Source of the DNA: Chromohalobacter canadensis
GTDB taxonomy: Bacteria > Pseudomonadota > Gammaproteobacteria > Pseudomonadales > Halomonadaceae
Direction of reading: 5' to 3'
DNA length: 64,000 nt
Assembly (NCBI RefSeq): GCF_029544075.1
Contig: NZ_JAJQJH010000013.1
Coordinates: forward strand, 36,809 to 100,808
Shown here: positions 1-7,425 of the stretch, piece after piece
Layout of the letters: each line of letters starts with the position of its first letter
Position numbering within the stretch: position 1 is the stretch's first letter
Notes under the pieces: generated by a model
What the model was told of the DNA's origin: nothing
What the model saw: the letters and a program-made list of their open reading frames with translations, nothing else
Database searches by the model: none
Position numbers and translations under genes: made by a program

Positions 1-58
1 CTGAGTTATCGAAACATCGCGTTCCGCCCGTCATGGTAACCAAGCTAGGAAGCCCCGT

Positions 59-74
59 GGCACACGGATGTGCC
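59..74. repeat. Small inverted repeat at window edge
   Basis: GGCACA and TGTGCC form a perfect 6-bp stem around a 4-base loop. No convincing gene is visible in bases 1-233. The hairpin could be the tail of a transcript whose gene lies left of the window, but there is no clear T-run. Confidence 0.3.
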
Positions 75-233
75 AACCTTCTTACTCTTCTCTTTGCCAG
101 TACGCTCACCAGAACGTTTGCACCAAAACGTCGATAGGCATGGTGTATCCGCATCATAGCCATGCAGTGCTTTCCAGCGGCGCGTCAGCGTCCATACTGA
201 TGGATACGCCCATCGGCGTCTTGGGAGTCCATC

Positions 234-650
234 ATGCAACGCTTATCACTGGAACCCGCCGCGCTTCATGTCGCTCGACTCACCCCCTTGCTGGAGTGGC
301 TGCAAACGCATCTGGCATTGCCGGTCTTGTTGCGTACTCCGTACAGCGCTTATCTTGAACTCCACTGCGAAGGCCATAACAGTCATGTGCTACTGCTTGA
401 AGAGCACCCTGAGGCATCCGCCAGCACGCTACGCCTGGAAGCCGACAATGCGGAGTTCGAGCATCTTGCCCCCCGATTGACCAGCCAAGGCGCGCGCTGC
501 CTGGAAACGTCGCGTGAACATCCTAGTGCATCGCGTGGCTGTGCTTGGCGGGTGCTGACCATGCCGCTACCCGGCGATTGGCAACTGATGCTACTGGCCC
601 TCGACCCATCCCGCTGCCAACACTTGGGCCCGCACAGGCTGGCACCTTGA
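234..650 (+). CDS. Hypothetical protein, 138 aa
   Basis: I do not recognise this protein. It starts with ATG behind a GGGAG ribosome binding site at 223-227 with 6-base spacing and ends in TGA, and its codon use resembles neighbouring genes. It has no membrane segment or signal peptide and is rich in Leu, His, Glu and Arg, so it looks like a small soluble cytoplasmic protein. It converges with the small minus-strand gene that ends 9 bases downstream. No catalytic motif is visible. It is probably a lineage-restricted protein. Confidence 0.55.
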   Translation: MQRLSLEPAALHVARLTPLLEWLQTHLALPVLLRTPYSAYLELHCEGHNSHVLLLEEHPEASASTLRLEADNAEFEHLAPRLTSQGARCLETSREHPSASRGCAWRVLTMPLPGDWQLMLLALDPSRCQHLGPHRLAP

Positions 651-659
651 CGTGCCCCA

Positions 660-908
660 TCACTCATCATCTTCTTTCGCCCGTCTGACCCGCTCGGCCA
701 TGGCCCGGCGCTGTTTGTTGCGGCGATAGCGACGCATTAGCGCCACCCAGCATGCGGCAAGGAGCATCAGCGCCAGGGTCATGCCTTGCCAGGGGCGCGC
801 CGCGTCGCCCAGACACGTTTCCAGCGTCATGATCAGGATGAATCCCAGAGCCTGGCTGGCGATGGCTGCCGCGCGCAACCCATCGATCCCATAGCGCGAA
901 CTCACCAT
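660..908 (-). CDS. Small two-TM membrane protein, 82 aa
   Basis: The chosen ATG at 908 has an AGGAGG ribosome binding site at 916-921. A longer in-frame start at 971 has none. Two hydrophobic segments (about residues 10-30 and 42-60) are followed by a very basic tail (RRYRRNKQRR) and an acidic end (KEDDE), so by the positive-inside rule the C-terminus should be cytoplasmic. I do not recognise the family. It is transcribed divergently from the thioredoxin-like gene at 1051, with about 140 bases between them. Confidence 0.55.
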   Translation of the reverse strand: MVSSRYGIDGLRAAAIASQALGFILIMTLETCLGDAARPWQGMTLALMLLAACWVALMRRYRRNKQRRAMAERVRRAKEDDE

Positions 909-1050
909 GCATGTTCCTCCTTTCGCCTCGCACTGACGCCCGCCGCGCGAGGGCTTCAACCCAGCCACCATGCTCGTTAAAGAGGCGACCCCGAGGGGGT
1001 TAGTGTAACGTGTCTGGATCGCATTTCGTCATCGCCACCATGAGGATCCC

Positions 1051-1854
1051 ATGCCGCCGATCATGCTCGGCCACGTGCCACTTCCATCTGCGCCTCTATA
1101 CGCCGCCGTCGCGGCGCTCGCACTATTGGCGCTGGGCGCGTTATTGCGCCTACCCGGCACACGGCGACGCCAGTGGTTGAGCGGTACGTTGGTGGCAGCG
1201 CTGATCGGGGCTCGTCTGGTATACATCGCGCTTCATCCCGAGGCTTACCGCGAGGCGCCGTTCGAGGCCATCACGTTGTGGCAGTCCGGGTATCACCCGC
1301 TGGGCGCCTTGCTCGGCGCCGTCGCATGGACACTGTGGTGCCTGCGCAACCTGCCCGTGCACCAAATGCGACGAGCCACTGGCGCGCTCATGGTATGCAG
1401 CGCGCTATGGTGGGGGCTGAACGCCTGGCAACCGCTGGCGGGCGATCCTCCGCCCTCGCATTTGCCTAGCCTGACATTGAAGGCACTCGACGGCACGCCG
1501 ACGTCCATCGAAACGCTGGTGTCGGCGTCTCCGCTCATCGTGGTGTTGTGGCGCAGCGACTGCCGGGCATGCCGCCGTACGTTGGCTCGGCTCACCGACC
1601 TGAATCGCGATACCGCTACTGTGGTGACGGTCAACGAAGGCCAGACCCTGCTGCAAGCCGCGCGCTATCTCGATGCCCGGGATGCCTCCTTCCCCCATGA
1701 CCTGCGTGACCCACAACAACGCCTACAGGCCTATTTCGGGATGCCCGAACTGCCGCTGACACTGCGTCTCGACGCCCATGGCAGGCTGCGCGATTACCAG
1801 ACGGGCGAGATTCCCACGGCGCATCTCATGCGCTGGCTGTCGTCCACGACCTGA
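1051..1854 (+). CDS. Membrane-anchored TlpA-like thioredoxin with Lgt-like N-terminus
   Basis: This 267-aa protein has about four hydrophobic segments in residues 14-125, followed by a thioredoxin/redoxin-fold domain from about residue 138. The domain carries a CRAC redox motif (Cys171 and Cys174), and a cis-Pro-like LPLTL segment comes later. The membrane part includes a GARLVY stretch that resembles prolipoprotein diacylglyceryl transferase (Lgt), but it is far too short to be a working Lgt. By family knowledge such TlpA-like proteins reduce or exchange disulfides in the periplasm. A GAGGA ribosome binding site precedes the ATG. It lies 121 bases upstream of rapA on the same strand. Its partner protein is unknown. 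Confidence 0.75.
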   Translation: MPPIMLGHVPLPSAPLYAAVAALALLALGALLRLPGTRRRQWLSGTLVAALIGARLVYIALHPEAYREAPFEAITLWQSGYHPLGALLGAVAWTLWCLRNLPVHQMRRATGALMVCSALWWGLNAWQPLAGDPPPSHLPSLTLKALDGTPTSIETLVSASPLIVVLWRSDCRACRRTLARLTDLNRDTATVVTVNEGQTLLQAARYLDARDASFPHDLRDPQQRLQAYFGMPELPLTLRLDAHGRLRDYQTGEIPTAHLMRWLSSTT

Positions 1855-1975
1855 AAACGCAATCGCCTGTTAAGCCCTTCGCCGCTTTCCGGTAGAATAC
1901 CGCGCCCCGCCGTCTTGCATGCTCCCCCGGCAAGACGGCGCGCCACGCACCGTTACATCATCATCCCGAGGCATC

Positions 1976-4918
1976 ATGAGCGAATTCATTCCGGGCCAGC
2001 GCTGGGTCAGCGACGGCGAAGCCGAGCTGGGGCTGGGCACGATCCTGAGCTGTGACGTCCGAAGCGTGACCGTTCTCTTTGCCGCCAGCCAGGAAACGCG
2101 CACCTATAGCGTTCGCCAGGCGCCGCTGACCCGCGTGGTTTTCGGCGCCGGCGACCGGATCGAAGCCGCCGACGGCCGCACGCTGACCGTCGACGACACC
2201 AAGGAACGCGACGGGCTACTGGTCTATATCGTCGAGACGGCAGACGGCGAATACGACGAGCTTCCCGAAAGCCGCCTCGCCGATAGCATGCGCTTTCAGC
2301 AAGCGCGCGACCGACTGCTCACCGGCCAAGTCGATCGCAACGACTGGTTCGAGCTGCGCTACCGCACCCTGCACCATTATCACCGCATTGCCCAGAACCC
2401 GGCGAACGGCTTGGCCGGGCCACGTGTGGACCTCATCCCCCACCAGCTGTACATCGCCGACGAGGTCTCGCGCCGTCATGCGCCACGCGTACTGCTTGCC
2501 GACGAAGTGGGCCTGGGCAAGACCATCGAAGCCGGCCTGATACTACATCGCCTGCTGCTCACCGGACGCGTTGAGCGCGCCCTGATCCTGGTGCCCGACA
2601 GCCTGAGCCATCAATGGCTGGTCGAGATGCTGCGCCGCTTCTCGCTGCATTTCACGCTGCTCGACGAACAGCAAAGCCAACACAGCGTCGGCAACCCTTT
2701 CGAGAGTGCTCAACTGGTGTTGGCCAGCCAACAGTGGCTATTCGCCAACCCGCACCGCCAGACTCAGGCCCAGGCCTGCGACTGGGACTTGCTGATCGTC
2801 GACGAGGCCCATCATCTCGGCTGGAGCCCCGAGGCCAGCGGCCCGGGTTACGCCTGCGTCGAGCAGTTGGCGCGCGTCATCGACGGCGTGCTGCTGCTCA
2901 CCGCCACGCCCGAGCAGATGGGCCAATCCGGCCACTTCGCGCGGCTGCGCCTGCTCGACCCCGAGCGCTACACCAGCCTGGTGGCCTTCGCCGCCGAAGA
3001 GGCGGGCTACGCCAAGGTCGCCGATGCGGTAGACGCCCTCGAACGCCTGCCTGGCGATGCCACGGATCGCGACGCCGTGGGCGCCGTCATCGACGATGCC
3101 GACAGCCAGGCGCTGCTCGAGACGTTGTTCGACCCCGAAAGCGATGAGGCGCAGCGCCATAGCGCCCGCCGCCAGCTCCGTGAACAGTTGCTCGACCGCC
3201 ACGGCACCGGCCGCGTGATGTTCCGTAACAGCCGCCGCCATGTCGCCGGCTTCCCGGAGCGCCATTTGCACGTCACGCGCCTGACTCCGCCTTCCAGCTA
3301 CCGCCGCGAACTGCGTAAGCTGGATCGCGACATGGACTACCTCGATGACCTTCTGATCGCCACCGGCCTCGATCATCCCGAGGTGCTGCTCTATCCCGAC
3401 GCCATGTATCGTGCGCTGTGCGACGATTCGCCGGGCGACGTTTCGCTCAATACCGAACCTTGGTGGCAAATCGACCCGCGCGTTACCTGGCTCTTGGAGC
3501 GCTTGACCGAGGTTGGCCGCGACAAGGTGCTGGTTATCGCCCACGACCGCGAAACCGCCAGCGACCTCAGCGAGGCACTGCGCGTGCTGGGCGGCCTCCA
3601 GGCGCCGGTCTTCCATGAAGGCCTGACGCTCATCGAGCGTGACCGGGCCGCGGCGGCATTCACCGACGACGAAGACGGCTGCCAGGTGCTGGTGTGCTCA
3701 GAAATCGGCTCCGAGGGGCGCAACTTCCAGTTCTGCCGGCATCTGGTGATGTTCGATCTACCGGCGCATCCCGATCAGCTCGAGCAGCGTATCGGCCGCC
3801 TCGACCGCATCGGCCAGCAACACGCCATCGAAATCTACGTGCCGGTATTCGAAGATAGCCCCGGCGAGCGGCTGCTGCGCTGGTACGATGAAGGCATGCG
3901 TGCCTTCAACGCCCCGCATGGCATCGGCAGCGAGCTTTACAATGCTTTCGGCGATACCGTGGCCGACTCCCTGCTCGATAACGACTCCCTCGCTGAGGTC
4001 ATCGAGGAAACACGTGCCTATTTCGAAAGTCGCCTCACTGAGCATGAGGCCGGCCGCGACCGGCTGCTGGAATGGAATGCTTGCCGCCCGGAACGCGCCC
4101 AGGCCGTCACCGAGGCCATTCGCGAGTTGGACGAAGACACCACACTGCCACGTTACGTCGACAAGGCTCTGGACGTGTTCGGCGTCGAGAGTCGCGACCT
4201 GGGTAACGATATCCAGCACCTGCTGGCGGGACCGCACATGCTCGACGGCCTGCCGGGACTGGTCAAAGGCGAGGAAGGCTTCTCGGCGACGTTCGACCGG
4301 CAGCGCGCCTTGGCCCGCGACGACGTGCAGCGCCTCTCCTGGGAACACCCCTTGGTGCGCGAAATGATGGAGCGCATCCTTGACGGCACCCTGGGCAACA
4401 CTGCACTGGCGCTGCTTCAGCACCCCTCGATTCCCGGTGGCCGGCTGATGGCCGAGCTGGTGTTCCGGACCCATTGTCCGGCGCCTCGGCACCTGAATGT
4501 CGGGCGCTTCTTGCCACCCACGGCGGTTCGGTTGCTGCTCGACGAGTCGGGTGCCAACTTGACCCAGAAGGTCTCGTTCGGGGGCCTTGCGAAGAACCTC
4601 AAGAAGGTCAAGAAGGCCGTGGCGCGAGATCTGATCAAGTCGCGCCATGCGCAATTGCGCGAGCTGTTGACCAACGCCGAAGGCGAGGCCGATAACGAGT
4701 TGCCAAGCATCGTCGAAGCTGCACAGACGCGCATGCGCGAGACGCTGGACACCGAACTGGCCCGCCTCAAGGCCTTGGCACGCCACAACCCGGCAGTGCG
4801 CGATGCGGAAATCGATGCCCTTGCCCACGAGCGCCAGGCGCTGGATACGGCCATCGATGCCACACGGCTACGCCTCGATGCAGTGCGCGTGATCGTCACC
4901 GTCGACCCACCCGAGTAA
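1976..4918 (+). CDS. rapA: RNA polymerase-associated protein RapA (Swi2/Snf2 ATPase)
   Basis: RapA binds RNA polymerase and recycles it from post-termination complexes using ATP. The 980-aa product matches the family length (968 in E. coli). The N-terminal part (about 1-110) corresponds to the Tudor-like domains. The Snf2 helicase core has the Walker A motif DEVGLGKT at 176-183 and DEAH at 276-279. The second RecA-like lobe includes the SEIGSEGRN and QRIGRLDRIGQ motifs. The ATG at 1976 begins MSEFIPGQRW like known RapA proteins; an upstream in-frame ATG at 1919 would add a non-conserved leader and is rejected. The next gene converges after a 22-base gap. Confidence 0.97.
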   Translation: MSEFIPGQRWVSDGEAELGLGTILSCDVRSVTVLFAASQETRTYSVRQAPLTRVVFGAGDRIEAADGRTLTVDDTKERDGLLVYIVETADGEYDELPESRLADSMRFQQARDRLLTGQVDRNDWFELRYRTLHHYHRIAQNPANGLAGPRVDLIPHQLYIADEVSRRHAPRVLLADEVGLGKTIEAGLILHRLLLTGRVERALILVPDSLSHQWLVEMLRRFSLHFTLLDEQQSQHSVGNPFESAQLVLASQQWLFANPHRQTQAQACDWDLLIVDEAHHLGWSPEASGPGYACVEQLARVIDGVLLLTATPEQMGQSGHFARLRLLDPERYTSLVAFAAEEAGYAKVADAVDALERLPGDATDRDAVGAVIDDADSQALLETLFDPESDEAQRHSARRQLREQLLDRHGTGRVMFRNSRRHVAGFPERHLHVTRLTPPSSYRRELRKLDRDMDYLDDLLIATGLDHPEVLLYPDAMYRALCDDSPGDVSLNTEPWWQIDPRVTWLLERLTEVGRDKVLVIAHDRETASDLSEALRVLGGLQAPVFHEGLTLIERDRAAAAFTDDEDGCQVLVCSEIGSEGRNFQFCRHLVMFDLPAHPDQLEQRIGRLDRIGQQHAIEIYVPVFEDSPGERLLRWYDEGMRAFNAPHGIGSELYNAFGDTVADSLLDNDSLAEVIEETRAYFESRLTEHEAGRDRLLEWNACRPERAQAVTEAIRELDEDTTLPRYVDKALDVFGVESRDLGNDIQHLLAGPHMLDGLPGLVKGEEGFSATFDRQRALARDDVQRLSWEHPLVREMMERILDGTLGNTALALLQHPSIPGGRLMAELVFRTHCPAPRHLNVGRFLPPTAVRLLLDESGANLTQKVSFGGLAKNLKKVKKAVARDLIKSRHAQLRELLTNAEGEADNELPSIVEAAQTRMRETLDTELARLKALARHNPAVRDAEIDALAHERQALDTAIDATRLRLDAVRVIVTVDPPE

Positions 4919-4940
4919 ACCTAGGTTGAGAGGCCGCGCG

Positions 4941-5837
4941 TTAGCGTCCGAGAATCGCCTTCAGGGCGCTGTCCAGCGTCGGATAGTGAAACGTGAACCC
5001 CGCCGCCTCGAGGCGCGCGGGGCGCATACGGGCGCCGGTCAGCAACAAGCGTGACATCTCGCCCAGGGCCAGCCGCAGCAAGCTAGCGGGCACCTTCATC
5101 AGTGCAGGACGATGCAGATGATGCGCCAAGGTACGCGTGAAGTCGGCATTGGTGACGGGGTGCGGCGCAGAAGCATTGAAAGGCCCCTCGAGGTCATCCC
5201 GCTCGAGCAACAACAGCACGATGCGCACTAGATCCTCGCGATGAATCCACGGCATGTACTGACGCCCACTCCCCAGACGACCACCGAGACCCAGCCGGAA
5301 AGGCGGGAGCAGCTTGCTCAGCGTGCCACCACCGGCATCGAGCACCAGCCCGGTACGCAACAGCGCGACCCGCACACCCAGCGGTTCGGCCGCCCGCGCC
5401 GCCGATTCCCATTGCGCGCACAGGCGATGGGCGAACTCATCGGTGGGCGGCGTCTGCTCGGTGACGTCGCGCTCTCCTTGATCGCCGTAAAAGCCCATGG
5501 CCGACCCGGAGACCATGACCCTCGGCGGCGTCTCCAGACGCTCGCACAACGCCACCAGCTCGCGCGTGATGTTCAGCCGCGATTCGAGCAAACGCTTTTT
5601 CTGCGCCTCGCTCCAGCGCTTGTCGGCAATGGGCTCGCCAGCGAGGTTGACGATCGCCTCGGGGGCGTCTTCTGCAAATGCCATGACCGACTCGCGGATC
5701 TCGATGCCCTCGGGCAGATGCGTTTGCGCCCGGGCGGGCGAGCGCGATACCACTAGCAACCGATGGCCAGCCTCATGTAGACGATGGCAAAGCAGCCGTC
5801 CGACGAAACCGCTACCGCCGGTGATCAGTATGCGCAT
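4941..5837 (-). CDS. TIGR01777/YfcH-family SDR epimerase-like protein
   Basis: This 298-aa extended short-chain dehydrogenase has the N-terminal nucleotide-binding motif GGSGFVG at residues 7-13, followed by the SGSAMGFYGD segment and the C-terminal DUF1731-like tail typical of the YfcH/SDR39U1 group. The substrate is unknown; members are called nucleoside-diphosphate-sugar epimerases by homology only. The ATG at 5837 directly precedes RILITGG. A perfect TATAAT -10 box lies at 5857-5862 (minus strand), and a TGTACA-type operator covers its -35 region. This links the gene to the MerR regulator encoded 0.6 kb away. Pairing of such SDRs with photolyase loci is known in other proteobacteria. Confidence 0.85.
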   Translation of the reverse strand: MRILITGGSGFVGRLLCHRLHEAGHRLLVVSRSPARAQTHLPEGIEIRESVMAFAEDAPEAIVNLAGEPIADKRWSEAQKKRLLESRLNITRELVALCERLETPPRVMVSGSAMGFYGDQGERDVTEQTPPTDEFAHRLCAQWESAARAAEPLGVRVALLRTGLVLDAGGGTLSKLLPPFRLGLGGRLGSGRQYMPWIHREDLVRIVLLLLERDDLEGPFNASAPHPVTNADFTRTLAHHLHRPALMKVPASLLRLALGEMSRLLLTGARMRPARLEAAGFTFHYPTLDSALKAILGR

Positions 5838-5856
5838 GATGACTCTCCGAATACGT

Positions 5857-5885
5857 ATTATACGACCGTTGTACAGTTTGCTAGA
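5857..5885 (-). promoter_or_regulatory. Predicted promoter of the YfcH-type SDR gene
   Basis: On the minus strand a perfect TATAAT occupies 5862-5857. The hexamer 17 bases upstream is poor (TCTAGC at 5885-5880). A weak -35 covered by an operator fits a promoter controlled by a MerR-type or similar regulator. Confidence 0.55.
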
Positions 5886-5893
5886 GTTGTCCA
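5870..5893. promoter_or_regulatory. LitR/PplR-type operator (one mismatch)
   Basis: TGTACA (5870-5875), 12 bases, then TGTCCA (5888-5893). This differs by one base from the perfect copy at 6407-6430. It sits between the divergent SDR and CbiX-like genes and overlaps the -35 region of the SDR promoter. Confidence 0.6.
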
Positions 5894-5956
5894 GGTAAAT
5901 ATGTATTGGCCTGAGCGAACAGCATAGCTCATGGCCACCCGCCACGCGGCTGTCGT

Positions 5957-5992
5957 CGCCACGCAAGGCGCCACGCAAGGCGCCACGCCAAA
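5957..5992. repeat. 12-bp tandem repeat, about 2.8 copies
   Basis: The unit CGCCACGCAAGG occurs at 5957-5968 and 5969-5980, followed by a partial copy at 5981-5990. It lies in the leader of the CbiX-like gene and ends just before its ribosome binding site. Confidence 0.7.
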
Positions 5993-6011
5993 TACCATAG
6001 GAGATTGCTCG

Positions 6012-6392
6012 ATGAGCCACGCTTTGATATTACTTGCCCATGGCTCCAGCGATGCGCGCTGGCGCGCGCCTTTCGAGACGCTCGAACACGACCTGCGCGC
6101 ACGCCTCGAAACCCCCGCTGTCATCGCCTATATGGAACTAAGTGAACCCTCGCTGGAAACCCGAGTCGCCGAACTTTATGACCAAGGCCATCGACGCCTC
6201 GACATCTTGCCACTGTTTTTCGCCGCCGGACGTCACCTGCGTCAGGACGTACCAGCCCAGCTTGAGGCATTGCGCGGGCAATATCCCCAGGCGGCACTGA
6301 CGCTGCTCGACCCCGTGGGCCAGCACCCCGCCTTCGTCGAAGCATTGGCGGGCATCGTGACGGCCCGCGTAGAGGCGTCGCTGGAAAGATAG
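6012..6392 (+). CDS. CbiX/SirB-like protein (small chelatase family)
   Basis: This 126-aa protein matches the short, single-domain CbiX/SirB class of sirohydrochlorin ferro/cobalto-chelatases. It has an N-terminal LLAHGSSD with the metal-ligand His10 and a second His in FFAAGRHLRQD. By family knowledge these enzymes insert Fe or Co into a tetrapyrrole, but many short homologues have no proven activity. The ATG at 6012 has an AGGAGA ribosome binding site; a longer start at 5931 would run through the tandem repeats and is rejected. It lies between two TGTACA-type operators and just before the MerR regulator. A tetrapyrrole-related gene in a photo-response locus is suggestive, but its role is unproven. 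Confidence 0.75.
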   Translation: MSHALILLAHGSSDARWRAPFETLEHDLRARLETPAVIAYMELSEPSLETRVAELYDQGHRRLDILPLFFAAGRHLRQDVPAQLEALRGQYPQAALTLLDPVGQHPAFVEALAGIVTARVEASLER

Positions 6393-6406
6393 GCCGTAAT
6401 GGAGAT

Positions 6407-6430
6407 TGTACAGAACTATTGCGATGTACA
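6407..6430. promoter_or_regulatory. Perfect TGTACA-N12-TGTACA operator upstream of merR-phr
   Basis: TGTACA at 6407-6412 and 6425-6430 are separated by exactly 12 bases. From memory, this fits the site reported for LitR/PplR-class MerR regulators of Pseudomonas, T(G/A)TACA-N12-TGTA(C/T)A. It overlaps a possible -35 (TTGCGA, 6419-6424) that is followed 17 bases later by CATGCT (6442-6447). The position suggests autoregulation of the regulator and its operon. Confidence 0.7.
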
Positions 6431-6480
6431 ACTTCATCCCCCATGCTAAGTGGCAAGATTCACAGGAGGCACCTAAGCGC

Positions 6481-7398
6481 ATGAGTGAACAGGCGATGGA
6501 TCCGGCCAGTTCGCCGCTGTACCCGATCCGCGAGGTTTCACGGCTGACCGGCGTCAATTCCGTGACCTTGCGCGCCTGGGAGCGTCGCTACGGCCTGATT
6601 CGCCCGCAGCGTACCCCAAAGGGACACCGTCTCTACGCACGCGAGGACATACGCCGCGTCGAACGCATTCTGCAATGGCTAAACCGGGGTGTTCCCGTCA
6701 GCCAAGTACGCGATCTGCTCGAGCAGGCCGAGCCCACAGCCAATGATGCCCCACCGCCAGACATCAGCGACTGGGAAAGCCAACGCCAGCAACTGCTGCA
6801 GGCCGTCGACGCGCTGGATAACGATACGCTGGAGGCCCTGTTCAGTCGCAGCATGGCGCTTTATCCCGCGGGTTTGTGCGTGACCGAGTTATGGCAGCCG
6901 GTGATCGATCAACTCGAGGAACGCTGGAGCGATCAGTTCGGTGCCGAGTTGCAGCGCCGCTTGCTGGAAAGCTTCTTGCGCACGCGGGTCGGCATTCGCC
7001 TTTACCACGCCAACCAAGCCTCACGGGGGGCGCGTCTACTGCTATTGCGCCTGCCCGAGGAGCGCGACCTTTTGCGCCTGTTGCTTTTGGCGCTGGTCGC
7101 GTCTGCCTCGGGATTTCGGGTCGAATGGCTGGATACCGACCTGCCGCTCAACGAGTTGCCGCTGGCCGCGGAACGCTTCAAGGCAGACGCCGTGCTCATG
7201 ACTAGCGGATATGCCGAGCGCAGCGATCTCATTCGGCGTCAGTTGCCGCGCTTGGCGGAGCAACTCGAGATGCCGCTGTGCTTAGTTGGCCCCGTGGCAC
7301 GCATCCGCGGTGCGGAACTGGAAAACACCCAGGTCGCCACGCTCGGCAACGAATTACCCGCCGCGCTCAGCCGCCTGCATGGGCTGCTGGGACGCTAA
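6481..7398 (+). CDS. MerR-family regulator with degenerate cobalamin-binding domain (LitR/CarH-like)
   Basis: This 305-aa regulator has a MerR winged helix at about residues 14-70 (YPIREVSRLTG, LRAWERRYG, RTPKGHRLY). A four-helix plus Rossmann-like C-terminal region follows, laid out like the B12-photoreceptor CarH/LitR. Key cobalamin features are missing. The Trp (W149) is kept, but the Glu-His 10-11 residues later is Arg159-Arg160, and the E/D-x-H Co-ligand motif reads E194-R195-D196. It therefore should not sense light through B12. Such forms in Pseudomonas are reported to work with a separate LOV photoreceptor, and none is encoded in this window. The ATG at 6481 follows an AGGAGG. phr begins 27 bases downstream. 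Confidence 0.85.
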   Translation: MSEQAMDPASSPLYPIREVSRLTGVNSVTLRAWERRYGLIRPQRTPKGHRLYAREDIRRVERILQWLNRGVPVSQVRDLLEQAEPTANDAPPPDISDWESQRQQLLQAVDALDNDTLEALFSRSMALYPAGLCVTELWQPVIDQLEERWSDQFGAELQRRLLESFLRTRVGIRLYHANQASRGARLLLLRLPEERDLLRLLLLALVASASGFRVEWLDTDLPLNELPLAAERFKADAVLMTSGYAERSDLIRRQLPRLAEQLEMPLCLVGPVARIRGAELENTQVATLGNELPAALSRLHGLLGR

Positions 7399-7425
7399 CC
7401 CTTACACCTGCGCCAGGGATGGGCC

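Noticed and set aside
45..239. 64-codon minus-strand frame at the left edge
   Set aside because: It has no ribosome binding site, unusual Cys/Trp/Lys composition and no recognisable family.
2738..3616. 292-codon minus-strand frame (and similar ones to 4828)
   Set aside because: Shadow of rapA; rapA itself is unambiguous.
6481..7398. Assigning the MerR protein as a B12 photoreceptor (CarH/LitR class I)
   Set aside because: The Co-ligand His and the Glu-His cap are absent in the sequence.
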